Shown: positions 5,921 to 14,560 of the stretch, piece after piece
Position numbering within the stretch: the stretch's first letter is position 1
How the letters are laid out: each line of letters opens with the position of its first letter
DNA from: an uncultured Muribaculaceae bacterium
GTDB taxonomy: Bacteria > Bacteroidota > Bacteroidia > Bacteroidales > Muribaculaceae
Assembly (NCBI GenBank): GCA_910584665.1
Contig: CAJUBL010000068.1
Coordinates: 1 to 14,563, forward strand
Direction: 5' to 3'
Length of the DNA stretch: 14,563 bases
Notes under the pieces: model-generated
Seen by the model: the letters and a program-made list of their open reading frames with translations, nothing else
What the model was told of the DNA's origin: nothing
The model's database searches: none
Made by a program: the position numbers and the translations under genes

Positions 5921-8476
5921 TTATATCCAGCGGGTGTAGGCGAAGTCCTGACGGTGCGGAAGAGCCGGATTCCGGGGATAAAGACGTATTCCGTAGCGGA
6001 ATACACCGGCGTCCTTGAGTTTGCCGCGAAGTTCATATGTAAGGACATTGCCTTCCTCCCTTACAACGTCAAACTGCATTGTTTCCCAAAGTTTCTCTTC
6101 TCCGTTTTCGACTTTATAGATGACCTGCTCGACACCGAGATCATGTCCTATGCCGTTGGTATCGATAATTACACGTGTCGAATAATCATTGCCTGCAATG
6201 GCATTGTTCTGTTCTGATGTCACGACATCAAATACTTTGATCCCATCCCACTCTGAAGCAACTTTCTCTTTCCATGCCACAATGGCTTTGGCCTGGGCAT
6301 AACCGTCAGCACCGAGTTTTGCTGAACGCTCGGCCTCGGGTTTGTAGAAGCGTGATATATAGTCATCGATCATGCGCTTCATGGTGAAGTGCGGTGCGAT
6401 ATCTCCGATCGATCCTTTGATATATTGTATCCACTCAGGTGAGTAACCCTTCGAGTTTTTAGCGAAGTATAGGGGAATGATCTCGTTCTCAAGCATGGAA
6501 TAGATTGTTGCGGCATCGAGTTTATCCTGCTGTGACTGGTCGGTGAATGTGCGCTTGTCTGTGAGTGCCCATCCGGCTTTCTCGTTGAACTTGTATCCTT
6601 CATACCACCATCCGTCAAGTACCGAGAAGTTGAGCACGCCATTCATTTCGGCTTTTTCACCCGATGTGCCTGATGCTTCGAGGGGACGTGTGGGGGTGTT
6701 GAGCCAGATATCCACACCGGTTACAAGACGTTTGGCCACTACCATGTTGTAGTCCTCGAGGAATATTATCTTACCGAGGAACTGCGGCATCCTGGAGATT
6801 TCCATGATACGTTTGATAAGACCCTGACCGGCACCGTCGGCAGGATGTGCCTTGCCTGAGAATACGAACTGTACGGGGAACTGTTCGTTGTTGACTATCT
6901 TGGCGAGACGGTCAAGATCGGTGAAGAGCAGGTGGGCACGTTTGTAGGTGGCGAAACGGCGGGCAAAACCGATGATGAGCGCGTTGGGATTGATCTTGTC
7001 CACAATCTTCATCACAGCCGATGGATCTCCCTGGTTGGCAAGCCATTTTGCTTTGAAGTCGCGTTTGACGAAGTTGATGAACTTGTTCTTCAGACATGTA
7101 CGCATCTCCCATATCTCGTCGTCGCTGACTTTGAAGATACCTTTCCATGCCTCAGGATCGCTCTGATTGTCAAATACCTGTTCACCGAGTTTGGCTGCAT
7201 AGAATTCCTTCCATTCGCTTGCGGCCCATGTGGGCATGTGGACACCGTTGGTGACATAGCCTACGTGTGACTCCTGCCAGCTGTAACCTTTCCATATGCC
7301 GGCGAACATTTTCTTTGAAACTTCGCCATGCAGCCAGCTGACGCCGTTTGCCTCCTGGCATGTGTTTAGAGCGAAGACACTCATCGAGAAGCGTTCGTCG
7401 GTATTGGGGTTTTCACGGCCCATGTTCATAAGATCGTTCCAGCTTATACCGAGTTTGGCGGGATACTCACCCATATATTTGCCGAAAAGACCTTCGTCGA
7501 AGTAGTCGTGGCCTGCGGGCACGGGAGTGTGGACGGTATAAAGTGATGATGCCCGGACCATTTCGAGTGCTACATTGAAGTCAAGACCGTCTTCCTGGAT
7601 ATAATCGACAAGACGCTGCAGATTTAGGAGCGCGGCGTGGCCTTCATTGCAGTGATATAGCTGGGTTTTGATTCCGAGCTTCTTGAGCATCAGTATACCG
7701 CCGATGCCGAGCAGATATTCCTGCTTGATGCGGTTCTCCCAGTCACCGCCATATAGCTGGTGGGTGATCACGCGGTCAAACTCGCTGTTCATGTCGAAGT
7801 CTGTATCCATGAGATAGAGTTTCATCCGACCGACATTTACGCGCCATACGTGAGAATATATGATACGTCCGGGGTATGGCACCTCGAGAATCATCGGATG
7901 GCCATTCCTGTCAAGAACCTGCTCGATGGGGAGCTGATTGAAGTTCTGGGGTTCGTAGTTGGCTATCTGCTGACCATCAACACTGAGAGTCTGTGTGAAG
8001 TATCCGTACCGATATAGGAAACCTACAGCGGTCATCTCTACACGGCTGTCCGAAGCTTCCTTTATGTAGTCACCTGCAAGAACACCGAGACCTCCCGAGT
8101 AGATCTTGAGGCAGTTGCACAGACCGTATTCCATGGAAAAGTATGATACTGACGGTATGTCGTGTCTCATTGGCTTTTTCATGTATTCTTTGAAAAGAGT
8201 GTGTACTTTGTCGAGACGACCCATCAGTTCGGCATCTGCCAGAATTTCCTGCTGGCGTTCGAAACTGAGCTGTTGCAGAACCATAACGGGGTTCTCACCG
8301 GTGTTGCGCCATAGATCGGGGTTAAGATCACGGAATAGGGCTTTCGCATCGCTGTTCCAGACCCACCAGAGATTCTTTGCAATCTCCTCAAGGGGTTTGA
8401 GTTTGGCGGGAAGTTCGGATTTTACCGTGACGTCACGCCACTGAGGAACATTAGTGTTGCTTACTTGTAATTTCAT
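5921..8476 (-). CDS. glgP: Alpha-glucan phosphorylase (GT35, DUF3417 type)
   Basis: Removes glucose units from alpha-1,4-glucan by phosphorolysis, giving glucose 1-phosphate. The 851 residues contain an N-terminal DUF3417 region (about 1-115, with NLWWVWN), the catalytic GT35 core, and a beta-rich C-terminal region (about 735-851). The core shows SYFSMEYGL and SGGLGVLAGD (111-136), CNEGHAALL (276-284), FARRFATYKRA (504-514) and EASGTSGEKAEMNG (600-613), in which Lys608 lines up with the pyridoxal phosphate lysine of GTGNMK in muscle-type phosphorylases. The DUF3417 region and shortened core fit the TIGR02094 subgroup rather than the classical GlgP. It lies 59 bases after glycogen synthase on the same strand with no clear promoter between, so the two are probably cotranscribed. 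Confidence 0.95.
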   Translation of the reverse strand: MKLQVSNTNVPQWRDVTVKSELPAKLKPLEEIAKNLWWVWNSDAKALFRDLNPDLWRNTGENPVMVLQQLSFERQQEILADAELMGRLDKVHTLFKEYMKKPMRHDIPSVSYFSMEYGLCNCLKIYSGGLGVLAGDYIKEASDSRVEMTAVGFLYRYGYFTQTLSVDGQQIANYEPQNFNQLPIEQVLDRNGHPMILEVPYPGRIIYSHVWRVNVGRMKLYLMDTDFDMNSEFDRVITHQLYGGDWENRIKQEYLLGIGGILMLKKLGIKTQLYHCNEGHAALLNLQRLVDYIQEDGLDFNVALEMVRASSLYTVHTPVPAGHDYFDEGLFGKYMGEYPAKLGISWNDLMNMGRENPNTDERFSMSVFALNTCQEANGVSWLHGEVSKKMFAGIWKGYSWQESHVGYVTNGVHMPTWAASEWKEFYAAKLGEQVFDNQSDPEAWKGIFKVSDDEIWEMRTCLKNKFINFVKRDFKAKWLANQGDPSAVMKIVDKINPNALIIGFARRFATYKRAHLLFTDLDRLAKIVNNEQFPVQFVFSGKAHPADGAGQGLIKRIMEISRMPQFLGKIIFLEDYNMVVAKRLVTGVDIWLNTPTRPLEASGTSGEKAEMNGVLNFSVLDGWWYEGYKFNEKAGWALTDKRTFTDQSQQDKLDAATIYSMLENEIIPLYFAKNSKGYSPEWIQYIKGSIGDIAPHFTMKRMIDDYISRFYKPEAERSAKLGADGYAQAKAIVAWKEKVASEWDGIKVFDVVTSEQNNAIAGNDYSTRVIIDTNGIGHDLGVEQVIYKVENGEEKLWETMQFDVVREEGNVLTYELRGKLKDAGVFRYGIRLYPRNPALPHRQDFAYTRWI

Positions 8477-8535
8477 AGATATAAAAAGTGTTTTTACGAT
8501 TTTACTTAAGTTGATTCGTTAAAATATTATTGTCA

Positions 8536-10191
8536 TTATCCATTACGTTTCGCACTATTGGCGAGAGCAATAGCAAAGGCTTTCTCGTATTGGCTTATGA
8601 AATGGGCCCAGTCGGCCATTGAGGCCGTGTGGCGTGCTGACTCTGATAGTTTCCCGGGGGCTGATTTTTTATATGCGATATCGGACAGTGTATTACAAAT
8701 GGCGGTCGCAACCTGATCGTAGTTGGAGTCGGTACGTCTGATAACCTTAACACCTGTCTTGGCGAGAGAATCACCGACAGTACTTAATACCCATTGTCCG
8801 AAACCGGCGAGTGTTGTGGTTACTGTCGGTACGCTGAATGCTATGCTTTCCAGCGGTGTGTATCCCCAGGGTTCATAATAGCTCGGAAATACCGTTGCAT
8901 CCATAGCAGGCAACAGCTCGTAATATGTCATGCCGACAATACCGTCATCTCCGTTGAGATAGCACGGTATATATATGACGGTGAGGTTATCCTCGGGAAT
9001 GACATTGAACTCGAGCTGGTGTATGCGTGTTATTATCGGATCGTCATCGGGATTATTGAGATTGTGTGTGATGACGGGGTCCGGCAGCATGCCGGTTCTG
9101 TTTTTGTGAGCGAGGGCATGAATCAGGTCCTGACGTGCGTCACGACTCCATGCGGGTACGAGTACAAGTGCGAGAATGCTTTTATCATAGGCCGTGGCCC
9201 GTAACCGGTTGACCGAGTCAAGGTATAGGTCAATCCCTTTGTTGCGGTATTCACAGCGGCCTGATGTGGCCAGTATCATTGTATCGTCAGGCAACCGTCG
9301 GCCTGTTAGTCCGTAAGCTATGTCAAAAAGACGCCTGCGCGCGGTCTTACGTGCCGCCGGCATACGGGTTCCGGATGGAACGAATCTTGGTTCGAATCCA
9401 TTGGGGGTTACTATATCCGGCGCTTTCTCAAGTAGTTGTGCACATTCGGCGGCAGTAACATCACTTACTGTAGTAAAACAATCGGCCTGGTGAGCGGCGG
9501 CTTTCTCCAGAGAGTGTTTTGATTCCATGTTGAGTTCACGGGCCATCTGATCGCCATTATAGCCGGGCATATAGTCGTATAGGGGCTTTCCGTTACCGCA
9601 TATGCTGCGTCCTATGCTGGTGGCGTGGGTTGTGAACACCGTGGCCGCGCAGGGAAGCTGCCATTTGACATGCAGAAGCCCCATTCCGGTAGTCCATTCG
9701 TTAAAGTGTGCGATTAATCCCTTGCCATTTTTAAGTTTTCTGTAATTAGAAATGCTTTCGATGACAAGAGCGGCGGCATGAGAGAACGCGCAGGCCTCGT
9801 CATAGTCGCCATATGCATGAAGAGAATCGACGCCATAGAGTTCCCACATCCTGCCGTAAATATAATCCTTAAGGGGGTATAGGGCTTCAAATGATACCAG
9901 TATTACTATCGGTTTGCCGGGAATATCCCAGCGACCTATGCGTACGTTGACGCCATCCGGTAAACCGGGCTGTGATTTCCAGTCCTTGAGTATTGTTTCA
10001 GATTCTTTAAAGTAGGGTGACGGAGTCTGCTCTGACCAGACGTCCGGTCCTATGAATATAAGGTTATCCTTATATAGGTCATGAAGTGTTTTTGCTTTGG
10101 TCGACAGTACGGTATATATACCACCTATCTTGTTGCATACTTCCCAGCTTGTCTCAATTAGAAGTTCTGCCTGAACCGATTGGATATCCAT
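8536..10191 (-). CDS. Glycogen synthase, GT3 (eukaryote-like) type
   Basis: Elongates alpha-1,4-glucan from a nucleotide sugar; family GT3 normally uses UDP-glucose, but the donor here is not shown by sequence. The 551 residues from ATG 10191 start MDIQSVQ and contain ETSWEVCNKIGGIYTVLSTKA (nucleotide-sugar end), HFNEW and TTHATSIGR, GRCEYRNKGID with Arg312 and Lys318, and YYEPWGYTPLES with Glu440 and Glu448, resembling yeast Gsy rather than bacterial GlgA (GT5), which opens with KTGGLG. An in-frame ATG at 10227 is rejected because it overlaps the -7 promoter box. The protein is shorter than eukaryotic GT3 enzymes, and I see no clear arginine-rich glucose 6-phosphate regulatory helix. It is first in the operon with glgP. 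Confidence 0.93.
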   Translation of the reverse strand: MDIQSVQAELLIETSWEVCNKIGGIYTVLSTKAKTLHDLYKDNLIFIGPDVWSEQTPSPYFKESETILKDWKSQPGLPDGVNVRIGRWDIPGKPIVILVSFEALYPLKDYIYGRMWELYGVDSLHAYGDYDEACAFSHAAALVIESISNYRKLKNGKGLIAHFNEWTTGMGLLHVKWQLPCAATVFTTHATSIGRSICGNGKPLYDYMPGYNGDQMARELNMESKHSLEKAAAHQADCFTTVSDVTAAECAQLLEKAPDIVTPNGFEPRFVPSGTRMPAARKTARRRLFDIAYGLTGRRLPDDTMILATSGRCEYRNKGIDLYLDSVNRLRATAYDKSILALVLVPAWSRDARQDLIHALAHKNRTGMLPDPVITHNLNNPDDDPIITRIHQLEFNVIPEDNLTVIYIPCYLNGDDGIVGMTYYELLPAMDATVFPSYYEPWGYTPLESIAFSVPTVTTTLAGFGQWVLSTVGDSLAKTGVKVIRRTDSNYDQVATAICNTLSDIAYKKSAPGKLSESARHTASMADWAHFISQYEKAFAIALANSAKRNG

Positions 10192-10224
10192 TGGGCTTTT
10201 ATATAAAATTCTTATTTTCGGGCA

Positions 10225-10256
10225 CAAAGGTAGAATTTTTTTTCAAAAAAAGCAAA
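10225..10256 (-). promoter_or_regulatory. Promoter of the glycogen synthase-glgP operon
   Basis: On the minus strand a -33 TTTG (10253-10256), a 20-base spacer and a perfect -7 box TACCTTTG (10225-10232) give a full Bacteroidota promoter. Transcription should start near 10218, so the coding start must be downstream: the ATG at 10191 fits with a leader of about 27 bases. The spacer is almost entirely a T-tract followed by an A-tract. Confidence 0.82.
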
Positions 10257-10375
10257 TAGCATTTCAATGTGTACATGATTCTATTCTCCTGCTTCAGCAG
10301 ACAAGTGCGTATATGATCGCATGTGTGAGTGCCCGGAGATATCCTCTTACCTGTATTTGTGTATATGCAGACAAT

Positions 10376-12559
10376 TCAGGGCAGATCCAGGGAGGTTGTG
10401 ACGACCAGGGTTGCGTCGGCAAATGCGATCACTGCATCCCGGAGGTCCAGGAAATCATCCCACATGTATGCGGGATAAATAGTTCTGTTGTTTCGGAATA
10501 TTGTTGTGATTTTGATCGACCGGGTTGATTCGTCGAATGCAGACTGTACGAAATAACTGCCACATAGATTTGCGACATTTACTTGTAGCGGTTCAAGAGA
10601 TGTCTTGTCGACAGTATACCCGTCTGGAATCTTAAATACAAGATTGTAGCGCAGTATGTATGGACCGCTGGTGTATATACTGATATCGCGTGGTTTGGAA
10701 CGGTCGTTTTTTGAGAAGTTTGCCGCACCTACAAGTTGTCCGACGTTTACCAGCAGGTCATTGCCTGCTTTGGATATAAGACCGTTAGCCGAACCGGTTA
10801 TACGGTATTCAAAAGTAGGATTGGCCGGCAGTAACCCTGCCGACAGAATCGAAACGCTGTCAATTTCCGCATCATCCAGACTGAAATCAATCTCAGGCAT
10901 TGCTTCCAATACTGTGCGGCGGTTATCGTTTATCGAAGTCAGATCAAAACGTCTTTTAGACCGTTTTTTTTCATTTACAGACAGATAACTTTCGGTAAGT
11001 TCGATCACGTCACTGCTGTTGAGAAAGGCTGATCCAAGAGATTTGCGGGCACCGGTTGCGACAGATGTATAGTCAAAGTGAACTTTATCCTCGTCATACC
11101 TGTCTATCGATACGTTTATGTTCAGTATCTCGCTGTTGTCACGCGGCCGTGAGCCAGGTAAAGTGTCGATATTGATCTGTAATTTCTCGAACAGTTCTTC
11201 CCGTCTGCCGGTGAGAGTCAGAGCCGGCTCACCTTGATAGTTTCCGGGAATCTCGGCCGGACGATATACGAGATTATTGTCGTGAAGATATGTTCTGTCT
11301 CCGATTATCAGGATAGGGGTCGCCTGATCATATCCTGCTATCTGTGTTATGGGAATGGAGCTTCGTGAAGTCGTAACGGCGAGTTTTGCTGCTTCCGGAA
11401 GTCTGGCTTTGTCAATCACGTCTTTGAATAGAGACATAAGCCGCCAGTTGTCGTATTTTTCCCTGGATTCGAGTGCAGTGTATCTTGATGCAAGCCAACA
11501 TGCATCGGCTATGTCTTTCCAAGAGGCTTCCGGATTTTTCTTAAGGTAGTTTTTGACAAGGCCCCAGGCTTTGCCTGTATCATCGACAGGTACTTTAATG
11601 GTAGCATAGTGATCAGCTATCTCAGCCATGATTACCGGAGGTGTTAGATTTATATAAACTCCCGGACGGCGGGAACTCGGAGAGTGTCCGAATACGCGTG
11701 AGTGATTGTCGGCGGTTTTTATTCGTATATACGGGACCTGTCGGGCTTTATTGCAATATCTTGGTTCATCGAACCTTTCAAGATGTTCGGACTGAAGGTT
11801 GATCTCGCTGCGTTCTTCTCCGTGATTGATTGTAAAAGATGACTGGTCGAGGCCATTGAAAGTATTTATTTCGGCTGTAAGTATGTTGTCAAATCGTGCT
11901 GTGAGATTATAATAGGCTGTAGGCCAGTCACTGAATATGTTTATTTCAATTCCGGTAGTCTGGTCGCCGAGCATATAGCGTCGTGTAAATTTGAAATATT
12001 CAAGAACATCACCCGTCTCGAGGTCTGGAATTGATATTCTGAAACGTTGTGCCTTGTTTTTTTTGCCTTCGGTTTCAGGAAGAGCGGTTGATATATCTAC
12101 ATTTATCGTACGCCCGTCTTTTTTATGTATGCGTGCCCCGAAAGCCTGTTGCTGACTGTACACTATATAGCCTGGTCCGGCTTTTTTCTGCTCTTTGGAT
12201 TTAAATGTGTGGTTGGCGAATTCCTCGATTGCTTTAGAGTTGTTAAGCTTCACCATACAGTGACTGTAAAAATCTACCGTTGTTTCTCCAAGATATTCGT
12301 TATTCAGGCCTTTGAATGGTCCGAATGGGGTGGCAAGTCTACGGCTTGCGTCATAGATATTGTCTACAGCTATGAAGACTGCCGACATGTCGCGGTATAT
12401 AGAGTCTGAAAGCTGAATACCGGGGTCAAAGCGAGGATTCGTTTTTCCCCAGACGATTCTCTCAGCTTCGTGAATGAATTTCATATCCGGTTTGGGCTGA
12501 GCTGTCATAAAAAGGAATGAGGTGATCAAGGTAATCAATATTGCCGGACGCTGTTTCAT
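10376..12559 (-). CDS. Exported DUF3857-type protein with a degenerate transglutaminase-like region
   Basis: A 727-residue protein with a signal peptide (residues 1-20, ending FMTA). A beta-rich region (about 90-290) fits DUF3857, including the telltale IPDLETGDVLEYFKF (177-191). The stretch at 345-435 has the helical outline of a transglutaminase core (WKDIADACWLASRYTALESR), but where active relatives have GDCK it reads KYDNWR (368-373), and no NH or LD motif with the usual spacing follows (ATPILII and YLHDNN stand there). So the Cys-His-Asp triad is missing. The C-terminal part (about 440-727) is beta-rich and unassigned. It follows the active-site-bearing paralogue after nine bases, so cotranscription is very likely. 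Function unknown; a substrate-binding or partner role outside the cytoplasm is inferred. No clear terminator follows. Confidence 0.75.
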   Translation of the reverse strand: MKQRPAILITLITSFLFMTAQPKPDMKFIHEAERIVWGKTNPRFDPGIQLSDSIYRDMSAVFIAVDNIYDASRRLATPFGPFKGLNNEYLGETTVDFYSHCMVKLNNSKAIEEFANHTFKSKEQKKAGPGYIVYSQQQAFGARIHKKDGRTINVDISTALPETEGKKNKAQRFRISIPDLETGDVLEYFKFTRRYMLGDQTTGIEINIFSDWPTAYYNLTARFDNILTAEINTFNGLDQSSFTINHGEERSEINLQSEHLERFDEPRYCNKARQVPYIRIKTADNHSRVFGHSPSSRRPGVYINLTPPVIMAEIADHYATIKVPVDDTGKAWGLVKNYLKKNPEASWKDIADACWLASRYTALESREKYDNWRLMSLFKDVIDKARLPEAAKLAVTTSRSSIPITQIAGYDQATPILIIGDRTYLHDNNLVYRPAEIPGNYQGEPALTLTGRREELFEKLQINIDTLPGSRPRDNSEILNINVSIDRYDEDKVHFDYTSVATGARKSLGSAFLNSSDVIELTESYLSVNEKKRSKRRFDLTSINDNRRTVLEAMPEIDFSLDDAEIDSVSILSAGLLPANPTFEYRITGSANGLISKAGNDLLVNVGQLVGAANFSKNDRSKPRDISIYTSGPYILRYNLVFKIPDGYTVDKTSLEPLQVNVANLCGSYFVQSAFDESTRSIKITTIFRNNRTIYPAYMWDDFLDLRDAVIAFADATLVVTTSLDLP

Positions 12560-12568
12560 GGTGATATT

Positions 12569-14416
12569 TTATTGAGGTGTTGTTAAGACAAGAGCAATGT
12601 TGGCAGCGCGAGCAAGCCTTTTGATATCATTATTGAATGATTCAATGGACTCTGTTGGCACAAGTATTTTTTTGACAGAGAATGTCAGATGGACTTCGAC
12701 CGAATTGCTGCCGGTTGAGGAAAATGAGATGGAACCGCAGATCCATTCATTGTCGACTGCAATAGGAGATGGAATATCTGAGATAGACATACCGGGATTA
12801 AGTGATATTGTGATGTCTGTTTTAATTAAGTTTGTCATGCCGAGCCACCCTGCATATTTTCTGTCTCTGGTGTCGAAGATCAGACTGGATAGCCAGGGTG
12901 CCGGATCTAATGTGATATAATTTCTGTTCCCGATGATTTTTACAGCACGGTTGATTTTAAGGCCGCTCTGTAATATGGCTGGGCCGTTTCCTGTCTTTAG
13001 ATTGGTAGCGGTGATATGGTCGGTGATCCAGGAAGAACGGTTGCCGGTTATGTGTTTTTCTAATGTTTTGTCGCGTTCCTGCTGATTTATGTCCCGTAGT
13101 CGGTTGAGCAGTGACGTTTTGTATGAACCGCTGAGAGATTCGGATATAGTTCCTTTAAGGCTATTTCCATCGATCTCCATCTTTAGTGAGATGATATCGC
13201 TGTTAGTGCATGGAGACTGTATGGGTACACGTCCGATTATACAGCTGTCGCCATTTTCAACAATTGTCTGTTTCCCTTGTATGGAACAGCTGTATAAGCC
13301 ATAGTCAGCCATTCCTGCCGTTCCGTCAAGATATATGATTGAATCATTGTCAAGTTTTAATGCGGCAATCATATGGTTGCCGGTTGAGATAACCGGACGT
13401 TCGGTATAATCGTATGGAATAGAACTGGTGCCGATCCACACAAGACGACCGTCAAGTCCGACTGCATTGAGCATACCCTTTATCAGGTTGGCCGATCCTT
13501 TGCAGTCGCCATATCGTTTGCGTATTACTTCACTTGCGTGGTCGGGTGTATTGCCGAGGTCTCCGTGTTCGATTGCAATATATCTGATGTTCTCATGTAC
13601 CCAGTCATAAATGGCTCGGACCCGTTCGGCATCGTTTTTGCAGTGTGCCGTTATTTCTATAGCCTTAGCTTTAACTGATTTTGAATCAGGATCTGGAGAA
13701 ATTGTGAATTTTCTCAGTCGTGAATACAGTTCCTGTGTGTTTTTGAATTGTCCGATGAATTGTACGGTAGGATATATGTATCTTGCCGGCGGGGCATCCT
13801 TTGGCGAATCCAATGCCGGCATATCCCGGTAGCTGACTGTTATAGTCCATTCTCGTCCGTTGGTATTGAACTGACGTTTAACATCGATATTATTATTCAC
13901 ATTATCAAGAAGAATGTCGAATCGATCTTTGAAACAGGCGGGCATTGTGATGGTCAGGACTCCGCGATTTATAGGATAACGTCCTCCGAGAAATATTAAC
14001 GGCTCGAGGTCCGGACGACTGTTTGTAAGTTCGAAATATGTTTCGACAGGTTTGTTGACTTCATCAAGAGGAACATTTACCATGCATATTTTGGAATCAT
14101 CGTAGAAAATACCTGATGCCAGAGCTGTCTGGTATAATGGTCTGACACCTTTTGCCTTGACTTTTGCCTTATTAACCTTGTTAAAATCATTATAAAATAC
14201 ATAATCGGCTGCGGTTCCGGGAGCCCTGACGGCCATGAAGCGGTGGGTTACACTATGCTTTATCGCTACGATATTCTTTTCAGATTTATCGGAAACCAAT
14301 ACAAAGTTATCTATGGCTTCGGTCATGATGATATTGCTCTCGACCTGGGCATTAATCAAAGACGGCCGGATCAGAATGACAGCAAAAATAATTGGCAGGA
14401 AAAGTCTCATCGGCAT
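12569..14416 (-). CDS. Exported DUF3857/transglutaminase-like protein with intact triad
   Basis: A 615-residue protein with a signal peptide (residues 1-23, cleavage likely after LINA); a second ATG two codons in (14410) is an equally good start. The N-terminal half (about 25-240) is DUF3857-like and beta-rich, with VETYFELTNSR. The transglutaminase-like core (about 255-370) has IYDWVHENIRYI, then Cys305 in RYGDCKGSANL, His348 in GNHMI and Asp364 in YLDGT, in the order and spacing of the papain-like triad. A beta-rich C-terminal region (about 405-615) follows. Such domains can be proteases, amidases or cross-linking enzymes; the substrate is unknown. It is the first gene of a two-gene operon, and its upstream gap has no full promoter that I can defend. 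Confidence 0.83.
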   Translation of the reverse strand: MPMRLFLPIIFAVILIRPSLINAQVESNIIMTEAIDNFVLVSDKSEKNIVAIKHSVTHRFMAVRAPGTAADYVFYNDFNKVNKAKVKAKGVRPLYQTALASGIFYDDSKICMVNVPLDEVNKPVETYFELTNSRPDLEPLIFLGGRYPINRGVLTITMPACFKDRFDILLDNVNNNIDVKRQFNTNGREWTITVSYRDMPALDSPKDAPPARYIYPTVQFIGQFKNTQELYSRLRKFTISPDPDSKSVKAKAIEITAHCKNDAERVRAIYDWVHENIRYIAIEHGDLGNTPDHASEVIRKRYGDCKGSANLIKGMLNAVGLDGRLVWIGTSSIPYDYTERPVISTGNHMIAALKLDNDSIIYLDGTAGMADYGLYSCSIQGKQTIVENGDSCIIGRVPIQSPCTNSDIISLKMEIDGNSLKGTISESLSGSYKTSLLNRLRDINQQERDKTLEKHITGNRSSWITDHITATNLKTGNGPAILQSGLKINRAVKIIGNRNYITLDPAPWLSSLIFDTRDRKYAGWLGMTNLIKTDITISLNPGMSISDIPSPIAVDNEWICGSISFSSTGSNSVEVHLTFSVKKILVPTESIESFNNDIKRLARAANIALVLTTPQ

Positions 14417-14438
14417 TCCGGTTGAAATTCTCTGGCAA

Positions 14439-14455
14439 GATATAGCTAATATCTG
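14439..14455. repeat. AGATAT/ATATCT inverted repeat upstream of the DUF3857 operon
   Basis: AGATAT (14439-14444) and ATATCT (14450-14455) are perfect inverted copies around AGCTA, 22 bases before the ATG of the transglutaminase-like gene. It could be an operator or a small leader hairpin. It is short and AT-rich, so chance is not excluded. Confidence 0.3.
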
Positions 14456-14552
14456 ACATCTGCAAATATTTTGCCGATAATCCGGAGCAACTATATCAAA
14501 TTAATTCATCATAAGTAGATGTTGAAAATTAGTTTATATCAGATTTTTTTCG

Positions 14553-14560
14553 TATCTTTG
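14553..14560 (+). promoter_or_regulatory. -7 box pointing out of the window
   Basis: TATCTTTG is a perfect match to the Bacteroidota -7 consensus, preceded by a run of seven T (14544-14550). No good -33 TTTG is visible at the right distance. It suggests a rightward gene starting just beyond the window, divergent from the DUF3857 operon. Confidence 0.5.

Noticed and set aside
8477..8535. Separate promoter for glgP
   Set aside because: The gap is AT-rich but holds no TAnnTTTG with a TTTG at proper spacing, so cotranscription with glycogen synthase is preferred.
10257..10375. Possible small RNA or terminator after the DUF3857-type gene
   Set aside because: Only a four-pair CTGC/GCAG hairpin (10289-10300) without a U run is visible, and no TAnnTTTG-led transcript or stable structure could be defended.
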